From: an uncultured Pseudomonadota bacterium
Lineage (GTDB): Bacteria; Pseudomonadota; Gammaproteobacteria; Burkholderiales; Eutrophovitaceae
DNA: 6,575 nucleotides
Assembly: GCA_913057845.1 (NCBI GenBank)
Contig: CAJXPC010000101.1
Span: 1 to 6,575, forward strand
Reading direction: 5' to 3'
The translations under genes and the position numbers were made by a program. The notes beneath the pieces were generated by a model, which was given only the letters and a program-made list of their open reading frames with translations, had not been told where the DNA came from and searched no databases. This document shows, piece after piece, positions 1-6,528 of the stretch (position 1 is the first letter of the stretch; the number at the start of each line of letters is the position of its first letter).

Positions 1-25
1 AGCGTCAGATGTGTATAAGAGACAG
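1..25 (+). other. Nextera read-1 adapter / Tn5 mosaic end (artefact)
   Basis: This is not genomic DNA. The 25 bases match the 3' part of the Illumina Nextera read-1 transposase adapter and end in the 19-bp Tn5 mosaic end AGATGTGTATAAGAGACAG at 7-25. Genomic sequence starts at 26. The reverse complement reads Leu-Ser-Leu-Ile-His-Ile followed by TGA, so it adds six false residues and a false stop codon to the mrcA reading frame that runs into it. The adapter sequence is recognised from knowledge of the kit; the match is visible directly. Confidence 0.98.
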
Positions 26-2170
26 GGGTGGCGCCTCTTCCGGAATCGCCTTAAGCGCTACTTTCATGTAATCGATCCAGATCGGCAGAGCAGCTTTTGA
101 TCCCGTCTCTTTATCTCCCAGCGGTTCGGGTTGGTCCTTCCCGACCCAGGTAATGGCAACGATACGCCGTTGAAAACCAGCGAACCAAGCGTCGATGTTG
201 TCATTTGTGGTGCCAGTTTTCCCTGCTAAATCTTCTCGCCCCAAGGATTTTGCGCGAATGCCTGTCCCATTCTGAATAACGCCCCGCAAAAGGGAGTTCA
301 TCGTGAAAACATTTCGTGCGTTAATCATTCGATCTGACGTTGTTTTTGTTTGTTGTGGTTTCGATTTAAATAATAGATTGCCCTCGATGTCCTCGATGCG
401 TGTAATGAAGTGAGGTTCGACCAAATAGCCGCCATTGGCAAAAACGGCGTAACCTCGAGCCATTTCGAGTGGGGTGGATGAGCCAGCCCCTAATGCCATG
501 GTCAAGTAGGGGGGGTGGTTTTTCGGGTTGAACCCAAATCGGCTTAAAAAATTACGGGCATAGTTTGGGGTTATGGCCTGCAGTATACGAATGGCTACTA
601 AGTTCTTAGATTTAGCTAACGCGTATCGAAGACTGATTGGGCCAGCGAATTCTCCGTCGTAGTTTTGTGGATCCCAACGTTTAAAGCCAGTTTGGCTCTC
701 GTCAATCTCAAAGGGGGCGTCGTCGATAATAGTGCCTGGAGTGAATCCGCGCTCTAATGCCGCAGAATAAATAAAGGGTTTAAAGCTAGACCCCGGTTGC
801 CTCTTGGCTTGTGTTACATGATTAAATTTATTTCGATAGAAGTTGTACCCACCTACCAGCGCGTGGATCGCCCCAGTATCGGAATCAATCGAAACAACGG
901 CGCCTTCGGCGGCAGGAAGCTGGCTAAGAACCCAGAGATCATTATTGTTTTTACGGACATAAATCAGGTCACCCTTTTTTAACGGTGAAACTGATTCAGA
1001 CCCTACCAGGAGGTCCAATGAGCCGAATTGTGTGCCTTCGCCACTTAAGGTGACAAAACCGACGCCCTTTGTATAACTCTCAATCGCAGATGGGTTTATA
1101 TCAACGACAACTGCGGGAGTTAGGTCCTCAAACTTTTCGAAATCATGCAGGAACTCTTCGAGCACTTCATCATCTATCCTGGATGGGATATCGAGTGTTG
1201 CTAGTGGTCCACGATACCCCTCTCTTTGGTCGTGTTTTTCTAGCCCTTTTTTTAACGCTTGGAAGCCTGCTTCTTGGTGCTTGACTGAAAGCGTAGAGTG
1301 AACATTTAATCCTCTGGTATAGGCTTCATCGCCGTATTGTTCTGTTAATGCTTGTCGAACCATTTCAACGAAAAATTCAGCATGCCTGCTGGGATTTGGA
1401 CGCGCAGAAGAGAGCTTAAGTCTCTCAGTTTTAGCTACTTCAAGGTCTTGATTCGATATCAAGCCTAAGCCAAACATTCTATTAAGTACGTATGCTTGTC
1501 TTTGTTTGGCGCGTTTAAGGTTCGCCACAGGGTTATATTTTGAGGGAGCTTTTGGTAATCCCGCAAGCATAGATATTTCTGCCAATGACGCTTGCGACAG
1601 CGGTTTGCCGAAGTAGACTTTAGAAGCGGCCGCGAATCCGAAGGCTCGTTGCCCTAGGTAAATCTGGTTGATGTAGAGCTCAAGAATTTGGTCTTTTGTG
1701 AGATTACGTTCAATTTTAATGGCTAACAGTGCCTCATTGAATTTTCGAGTGAATGTTTTCTCTGACGAAAGAAAGAAATTGCGTGCTACTTGCATGGTGA
1801 TCGTGCTTGCGCCTTGTCGCGCGCCACGGGCCGAGAGGTTCGCTATTGCGGCCCTGCCAATTCCGTAGAAGTCAATGCCATGGTGTTCTAAAAAGTGTTC
1901 ATCTTCCGCTGCAATGATGGCATTTTTTAGAAGTCCAGGGACTGAGTCGATGCCGATGAACTCCCGGTGCTCTTGTCCAAACTCGCCGATCAAGATCCCC
2001 TCTCGACTATAAATTCGGAGCGGTAACTTGGGTTTGTAATCGGTCAGCGCATTTACAGGAGGCAACTGAGGGTAGGCGGTGACGAAAGCAAAGGTCGCAA
2101 CAAGAATCCCCACAATGCCAAGGCTGAGGCAAAGCAATAGAAGTTTAGAAAGTATGTTACTTAAGCGCAT
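26..2170 (-). CDS. mrcA: penicillin-binding protein 1A (bifunctional peptidoglycan transglycosylase/transpeptidase), 3'-truncated
   Basis: Class A PBP, also called ponA. It polymerises lipid II into glycan strands and crosslinks the stem peptides in the periplasm while anchored in the inner membrane. The 715 genomic residues show a short cytoplasmic tail and one membrane segment (about 10-32). The GT51 glycosyltransferase domain follows, with EDEHF (catalytic Glu89), GASTITMQ (120-127) and the ELYINQIYLG motif (164-173). An OB-like insert lies at about 310-420. The transpeptidase has S461-S-F-K464, S521-K-N523 and K651-T-G653. The ATG at 2168-2170 gives a normal N-terminus; the ribosome site is weak (GAG six bases upstream). 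The gene is incomplete: codon 715 ends at position 26 and the frame then enters adapter. Known PBP1A proteins have about 800-850 residues, so roughly 100 C-terminal residues are missing, but all catalytic motifs are present. It is transcribed divergently from aroK. Confidence 0.96.
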
Positions 2171-2338
2171 TAAAGCTCGTTTGGTGTGTTCGGGTTACTA
2201 ACTATTATTGGTTATGAGCCATTATAGTATGCCAAGGTTTTTAGGTAGAACTATATATAGCAATTTATTTTTCACTCAGTGGGCAGAAAAATCTGCAAGA
2301 GTTAGTACAGCGTATGAGTTAGCGGTTAGAATTTAACA
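2171..2338. promoter_or_regulatory. divergent intergenic region between mrcA and aroK
   Basis: These 168 AT-rich bases must hold the promoters for both mrcA (leftward) and the aroK operon (rightward). A consensus -10 box faces mrcA (listed separately). For aroK I see TATATA-type sequence at 2252-2259 but no convincing -35 box at 16-18 bp from it, so that promoter remains unassigned. A small perfect hairpin, GCAGA-AAAA-TCTGC, lies at 2283-2296, about 42 bases before the aroK ATG; it lacks a T-tract and is unlikely to be a terminator. No small gene or RNA was recognised here. In many beta- and gammaproteobacteria the pilMNOPQ operon occupies this interval. Confidence 0.6.
2221..2226 (-). promoter_or_regulatory. 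candidate -10 box for mrcA
   Basis: Read on the minus strand this is a perfect sigma-70 -10 hexamer, TATAAT. It would start transcription near 2214, leaving a leader of about 44 bases before the mrcA ATG. The -35 position is poor: 17-18 bp upstream the minus strand reads TCTACC or TTCTAC. There is no TGn extension. The call rests on the hexamer and its location only. Confidence 0.4.
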
Positions 2339-2911
2339 ATGGAAAAAGCAAATGATCATGCCCACTCAGTAGAGGCCGCGTTGAGTTCTTTTAAGGGCAA
2401 TATTTACCTCGTAGGTATGATGGGCGCTGGAAAGTCATCTGTAGGACGACTGCTTGCGAAGCGCGCGCGAAAGAGTTTTTTTGACTCCGACCAAGTGATC
2501 GAAGAGCGAACAGGAGTGTCCATTGCGACGATTTTTCATCATGAGGGTGAAGAGGGCTTTCGAGCTCGCGAGCGAACCGTAATAGCAGACCTTGCGGCCC
2601 TAGACAATATCGTATTGGCTACAGGTGGTGGCGCCATTCTTTCTGAAGATAATCGAAAGTCATTGGGCTCGAACGGATTCGTTGTATACCTGAAGGCTCA
2701 GGTAGAGGATTTATGGAAGAGAACGCACGCAGATAAAAGTCGACCACTCTTGGATACAGAGAACCCTTTGGAAAGACTTAAAGATTTATTTTTAGTCCGA
2801 GATCCGATTTATACTGCCTTAGCGGATTTGGTGGTTGAAACTGGCGAACCGAATCTGCAGACTTTTTTAAATAGACTGGAGTACGAACTCATCAACGCTC
2901 GAGCGCAATGA
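2339..2911 (+). CDS. aroK: shikimate kinase
   Basis: Cytoplasmic enzyme that phosphorylates shikimate with ATP to shikimate 3-phosphate, the fifth step of chorismate synthesis. The 190-residue P-loop kinase shows Walker A GMMGAGKS (26-33), the shikimate-binding D-S-D (49-51), the GEEGFRxRE stretch with Arg75 (70-78), the GGG loop (96-98), the LID motif RPLL with Arg135 (135-138), and RDPIY with Arg154 (154-158). It is first in an operon with aroB, whose ATG overlaps its stop by four bases. The start is uncertain. The ATG at 2339 has no clear ribosome site and gives about 12 more residues before Walker A than E. coli AroK has. A TTG at 2381 (codon 15) is preceded by AGAGG with a 5-base spacer and would give 176 residues, close to the family norm. 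AroL is an alternative name, but adjacency to aroB favours AroK. Confidence 0.96.
   Translation: MEKANDHAHSVEAALSSFKGNIYLVGMMGAGKSSVGRLLAKRARKSFFDSDQVIEERTGVSIATIFHHEGEEGFRARERTVIADLAALDNIVLATGGGAILSEDNRKSLGSNGFVVYLKAQVEDLWKRTHADKSRPLLDTENPLERLKDLFLVRDPIYTALADLVVETGEPNLQTFLNRLEYELINARAQ
2371..2383 (+). promoter_or_regulatory. possible internal ribosome site and TTG start of aroK
   Basis: AGAGG at 2371-2375 is followed by five bases and then an in-frame TTG at 2381-2383. It is a better Shine-Dalgarno match than anything before the ATG at 2339, and initiation here would give MSSFKGNIYLVG, close in length to the N-terminus of E. coli AroK. TTG is a rare start codon, so the ATG remains the default. 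Confidence 0.35.
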
Positions 2912-4023
2912 GCAGGTTGTTAACTAAGGATATGAACAACAGGCAGATCAATGTAGGACTTGGAAATCGAACGTATCCGATTTTTGTTGGGCGAGACTCC
3001 TTTCGGAATAAGGACTTGCTGGATGCTTGCGGATTACGCAGTCGACGTTATGTTGTGGTTACGAACGATGTAGTGGGCCCTCTTTATTTTGAGCGTGTCG
3101 CCCAATTTTTTTCTAGTGGGGGGGCTGCTGTTGGGCAAGTCATCATTCCAGACGGAGAACGATTTAAGACGCAAGAGACGCTTACCTCAATCTATGATCA
3201 GTTGATTGAGAGACGGGTCGATCGTTCGACTACTATTGTCGCTCTAGGCGGGGGTGTCGTGGGAGATGTTGCGGGATTTGCCGCGGCCACGTATCAGCGA
3301 GGGGTGCCATTGGTGCAAGTCCCGACGACATTGCTGTCACAGGTTGATTCCTCCGTGGGCGGTAAGACCGCAATCAATCATCCTGCTGGAAAAAACATGA
3401 TTGGTTCTTTTTATCAGCCTCAAGCCGTCATCATCGACTTAGAGATGCTGCAAAGCTTGCCTGAGCGAGAATTTCAGGCGGGCTTAGCCGAGGTGGTTAA
3501 GTATGGGGCGATTATGGATGCAGCCTTTTTTGTTTGGCTCGAACAAAATGTGACATTATTGATGAAGCGAGACTTCGATGCTTTGGGTTATGCGGTGGAG
3601 AGGTGTTGTACGAGCAAGGCGAGAATTGTTGAAGATGATGAGACCGAGTCAGGCTCAAGAGCATTGTTGAACTTTGGCCATACTTTTGGTCATGCGATTG
3701 AGGCTGGCCTCGGTTATGGTAAATGGCTTCATGGAGAGGCTGTTGCCGTCGGCATGTTGCTTGCCTCGCGATTGTCTGTGTTAATGGGATCTTTGACGCA
3801 GTCTGATTGGGATCGTATAGAGCAGTTGTTAAGTAGTATCGGGTTACCGGTCGATGCTCCAGATTTGGGTCGAGAGCGTTACTTAGAATTAATGGGCTAT
3901 GACAAGAAGGTGCTCGATGGCAAGTTACGTTTGATTTTATTGAAAAGTTTGGGTGCTGCTTATGTTACTGGAGACTTTCCTAGAGATCTGCTTGTTGAAG
4001 TGCTTGATGGGACGGAGCGCTAA
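2908..4023 (+). CDS. aroB: 3-dehydroquinate synthase
   Basis: Cytoplasmic enzyme that cyclises DAHP (3-deoxy-D-arabino-heptulosonate 7-phosphate) to 3-dehydroquinate, using NAD+ and a divalent metal, the second step of the shikimate pathway. Visible motifs are PDGE (81-84), the nucleotide-binding GGGVVGD (114-120), PTTLLSQVDSSVGGK (139-153), and the three probable zinc ligands Glu195 (GLAEVVKYG), His258 (NFGHTFGH) and His275 (WLHGEA). Each ligand is offset by 11 from the E. coli positions as I recall them. The ATG at 2908 overlaps the aroK stop as ATGA, which suggests translational coupling. An in-frame ATG at 2932 (Met9) would give 363 residues beginning MNNRQINVGLGNRTYPI, which lines up better with E. 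coli AroB (362 residues), but its AAGGA lies only one base upstream, too close for ideal use. dgt follows after two bases. Confidence 0.97.
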   Translation: MSRLLTKDMNNRQINVGLGNRTYPIFVGRDSFRNKDLLDACGLRSRRYVVVTNDVVGPLYFERVAQFFSSGGAAVGQVIIPDGERFKTQETLTSIYDQLIERRVDRSTTIVALGGGVVGDVAGFAAATYQRGVPLVQVPTTLLSQVDSSVGGKTAINHPAGKNMIGSFYQPQAVIIDLEMLQSLPEREFQAGLAEVVKYGAIMDAAFFVWLEQNVTLLMKRDFDALGYAVERCCTSKARIVEDDETESGSRALLNFGHTFGHAIEAGLGYGKWLHGEAVAVGMLLASRLSVLMGSLTQSDWDRIEQLLSSIGLPVDAPDLGRERYLELMGYDKKVLDGKLRLILLKSLGAAYVTGDFPRDLLVEVLDGTER

Positions 4024-4025
4024 GT

Positions 4026-5153
4026 ATGTCGGCTGAAGTATTTGCGAATTACGCGGTCCCTAGGGACATAACTTCTGGGCGCCAATTCAATGAGGAGAAA
4101 GCTTTCGGTCGAACGGAATTTCAACGAGACCGAGATCGAATTATTCATTCAACGTCCTTTCGCAGGCTTGAGTACAAGACCCAGGTGTTTGTGAATCATG
4201 AGGGAGATCATTTTAGAACCCGACTGACGCATAGCTTAGAGGTAGCCCAGATCGCGCGGTCCATCGCATCTAATCTGAGATTAAACGTTGATCTCGTCGA
4301 GGCGATCGCACTGGCTCATGATTTAGGGCATACGCCATTCGGTCACAGCGGTCAGGACGCGCTGAATGAGTGCATGAGTGAATTTGGTGGGTTTGAGCAT
4401 AATCTTCAATCCTTAAGAGTCGTCGACCGCTTAGAGCACAGGTACGCCCAGTTCGAGGGTTTAAATCTGTGTTTTGAAACGAGAGAAGGAATTTTGAAGC
4501 ATTGTTCATTAAAAAATGCTGAAGATCTCGGAGAGATTGGAACGCGGTTTATCGAAAAGCTTCGCCCCTCTTTGGAGGCTCAGTTGGCGAATATGGCGGA
4601 TGGCCTCGCGTATAACAATCACGACATTGACGACGGGTTACGCTCGGGTTTACTTGATCTCCAGCTTATGAGCGAGCTCCCGGTTTTTGGGGAGCATGTG
4701 CATGCTGTTGCGCGGAAGTACCCCGGCATCGATGAGCAACGCAAAGCCAGCGAGGCTATTAGACGGACGGTGAACAGTTTTGTTATTGATCTCACGCAAG
4801 AGAGCGCTCGGCTAATTCAAGACGCTAATCCGTCTTCGCTCGATGGGGTCCGTTCGCTGCCTGCTTTGATTTGCTTCAGTGAGGGGATGGAACTCAAGCA
4901 TCGAGAGGTGCAGCAGTATTTGTATCGGAATCTGTATCGTCACTACAAAGTTCAACGGATGGCGGATAAAGCTAAGCGGGTGGTTCAGGGTTTATTCAAG
5001 GCTTTAAACGAGAATGTTGGGCTTCTGCCCCCTCGTTATCAAATTCAGGCGAAAAAGGATGCCCCGCGAGCCATTGCCGACTACATCGCCGGTATGACGG
5101 ATCGATATGCGATGAAGGAATATCGACAGTTATTTCTCGTGGATCCTTTCTAG
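4026..5153 (+). CDS. dgt: deoxyguanosinetriphosphate triphosphohydrolase-like protein (HD-domain dNTPase)
   Basis: HD-superfamily metalloenzyme predicted to hydrolyse dNTPs to the deoxynucleoside plus tripolyphosphate, affecting dNTP pools. At 375 residues it belongs to the shorter dGTPase-like group and not the roughly 500-residue E. coli Dgt, so substrate preference for dGTP cannot be assumed. The N-terminal family signature RDRDRIIHSTSFRRLEYKTQ is at 34-53. The likely metal ligands are His69 (RLTHSLEV), His98-Asp99 (AHDLGHTPFGH) and Asp192 (MADGLAYNNHDIDDG, 190-204). EGILKH (154-159) is also conserved. The usual ADEIAY reads ADGLAY here; the Asp is kept. GGAG at 4014-4017, eight bases before the ATG, is a good ribosome site inside the aroB end. 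It is the last gene of the aroK-aroB-dgt operon, and a hairpin follows about 58 bases after its TAG. Confidence 0.93.
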   Translation: MSAEVFANYAVPRDITSGRQFNEEKAFGRTEFQRDRDRIIHSTSFRRLEYKTQVFVNHEGDHFRTRLTHSLEVAQIARSIASNLRLNVDLVEAIALAHDLGHTPFGHSGQDALNECMSEFGGFEHNLQSLRVVDRLEHRYAQFEGLNLCFETREGILKHCSLKNAEDLGEIGTRFIEKLRPSLEAQLANMADGLAYNNHDIDDGLRSGLLDLQLMSELPVFGEHVHAVARKYPGIDEQRKASEAIRRTVNSFVIDLTQESARLIQDANPSSLDGVRSLPALICFSEGMELKHREVQQYLYRNLYRHYKVQRMADKAKRVVQGLFKALNENVGLLPPRYQIQAKKDAPRAIADYIAGMTDRYAMKEYRQLFLVDPF

Positions 5154-5211
5154 TCAAAATTACCTTATATTGATCAAATACCTCGTATCACGGTAACATG
5201 AGCTGTTTTAT

Positions 5212-5245
5212 CCAAATCCGGTGCCAAGCCGGATTTGGTGTCTTT
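5212..5245 (+). terminator. probable intrinsic terminator of aroK-aroB-dgt
   Basis: CCAAATCCGG (5212-5221) pairs perfectly with CCGGATTTGG (5229-5238) around a 7-base loop, giving a 10-bp stem. The following TGTCTTT (5239-5245) is only a modest U-tract and then runs into GGGG, so termination may be partial or the hairpin may instead stabilise the 3' end. Its location just after dgt and before a separately led gltB supports the operon-end reading. The minus strand side is A-rich, so the hairpin is not bidirectional. Confidence 0.6.
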
Positions 5246-5297
5246 GGGGATATTTATTGAATACGCCCAAAGTTTTACTGGAATAATTTAAGATTTA

Positions 5298-5303
5298 GAG
5301 AGG
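5298..5303 (+). promoter_or_regulatory. ribosome binding site of gltB
   Basis: GAGAGG lies seven bases before the GTG at 5311 and decides this start. An in-frame TAA at 5284-5286 rules out any longer form, and no other start codon lies between that stop and the GTG. The resulting 21-residue leader before the catalytic Cys fits the GltB propeptide. Confidence 0.75.
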
Positions 5304-5310
5304 CAAGATT

Positions 5311-6528
5311 GTGACTAAGTTTGTAAAACCTGTTGCCCAAGGGCTTTATAACCCCGCCAACGAGCATGATGCGTGCGGGGTTGGCTTTGTAGTCCACATC
5401 AAGGGGGACAGAAGTCACAGCATTGTTCGACAAGGGCTGGAGGTTTTAGATAATCTGACCCATCGTGGCGCAACCGGTTTTGATCCGTTGTTGGGTGATG
5501 GGGCGGGCATCTTGGTTCAAATTCCCGATGAGTTTTTTCGTGGCCTTGAAGACTTAGGATTCGAATTGCCCCACATCGGAGCCTACGGGGTAGGTATGGT
5601 GTTTCTGCCACAGGATGAGTCAGCCCGATCAAAGATACAGCGCCTTCTAGAGGAGTGTGCTCAGGCTGAGGGCCAAGAGGTTCTCGGCTGGCGAGATGTT
5701 CCCGTTGATAATTCGGGGCTCAGTCAAACTGCGCGAGATGTTGAGCCAGTCGTTCGTCAAATTTTTGTTGGTCGCGGTGGCAATTGCAACAGTGTTCAGG
5801 ATTTTGAACGGAAGCTTTTTGTTATTCGCAAGCAAGTTGAGCATGGAGTTACAGCATCGCTCGAGGTAGGAGCTGGAGGCTTTTATCTTCCATCAATGTC
5901 TGCTAGAACAATCATTTACAAGGGGATGCTGCTTGCTAGCCAAGTTGGCGATTATTATTTAGATCTTTTAAACCCAACATTCACATCCGCTTTAGCCTTA
6001 GTGCATCAACGCTTCTCCACAAACACGTTCCCAAGCTGGGAGCTTGCGCATCCGTTCAGGATGATCGGACATAATGGCGAGTTCAACACGTTGCGTGGAA
6101 ATGTCAATTGGATGAAGGCGCGACAGCAAGCCTTAACCTCGCCCGTCATGGGAGAGGATCTCGCCAAATTGTGGCCCTTGATTGATGAAGGACAGTCTGA
6201 TTCGGCTAGCTTTGATAATGCACTAGAGTTGCTTGTTTTGAGTGGCTATACCCCAGCGCAGGCCATGATGTTGTTGATCCCAGAGGCGTGGTCTGGTAAC
6301 GCGCTAATGAGCCAGAAGCGTAAAGATTTCTTTGAGTACCATGCTCCGGTTATGGAGCCTTGGGATGGTCCTGCAGCGGTAGCTTTTACTGATGGTGTTC
6401 AGATAGGGGCCACGCTGGACCGGAATGGCTTGAGGCCCGCACGTTATGTTGTCACGAAAGATGACTTAGTCATACTCGCATCTGAGGTAGGGGTTTTACC
6501 TATTAAAGAAGAAAACATTGCTCACAAG
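5311..6528 (+). CDS. gltB: glutamate synthase (NADPH) large subunit, N-terminal part, 3'-truncated
   Basis: Large (alpha) subunit of GOGAT, which with GltD converts glutamine plus 2-oxoglutarate to two glutamates in the cytoplasm. The 406 genomic residues cover essentially the class II glutamine amidotransferase domain. A 21-residue propeptide precedes Cys22 (EHDACGVGF), the N-terminal nucleophile exposed by processing. Further motifs are LTHRGATGFDPLLGDGAGI, HQRFSTNTFPSW (232-243), GHNGEFNTLRGN (253-264, with Asn255-Gly256 of the oxyanion hole) and RNGLRPARY (371-379). Initiation is at GTG, supported by GAGAGG seven bases upstream. Full-length GltB has about 1,500 residues, so the central, FMN/Fe-S synthase and C-terminal domains lie beyond the window, as presumably does gltD. 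The open frame continues past 6528 only as adapter translation. Asparagine synthetase and GlmS share the domain type, but the motif set is that of GltB. Confidence 0.96.

Larger units (their letters stand above)
5154..5310. promoter_or_regulatory. dgt-gltB intergenic region
   Basis: This stretch of 157 bases separates the operon end from gltB. It holds a short perfect palindrome TTGATCAA (5170-5177), the hairpin at 5212-5238, and an AT-rich leader before gltB. A weak candidate promoter for gltB is TTGAAT at 5257-5262 with AATAAT at 5282-5287, but the 19-bp spacer is long, so I give it little weight. No small gene was recognised. Confidence 0.45.

Noticed and set aside
797..982. 61-codon plus-strand open frame inside mrcA
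   Set aside because: It lies wholly antisense to the transpeptidase-coding part of mrcA, has no recognisable domain, and is a shadow of that gene.
1069..1284. 71-codon plus-strand open frame inside mrcA with a hydrophobic C-terminal end
   Set aside because: It is antisense to the conserved mrcA frame. The hydrophobic end comes from the complementary reading of charged codons and no ribosome site or family was recognised.
4270..4509. 79-codon minus-strand open frame inside dgt
   Set aside because: It is antisense to the HD motif region of dgt and its sequence has no family features.
5170..5177. TTGATCAA palindrome as an FNR-type operator for gltB
   Set aside because: An FNR site needs a four-base spacer between the TTGAT and ATCAA half-sites; this is only an 8-base palindrome and is far from any credible promoter.
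5399..5869. Three open frames overlapping gltB (5399-5632 minus, 5647-5844 minus, 5657-5869 plus)
   Set aside because: The GTG-started gltB frame is uninterrupted here and carries the full amidotransferase motif set, so these are shadows.
26..6528. A hidden novel system (defence, toxin-antitoxin, CRISPR or biosynthetic cluster)
   Set aside because: All coding space is taken by five well-known housekeeping genes with intact motifs. The two intergenic gaps are under 170 bases and show only promoter-like and hairpin features.
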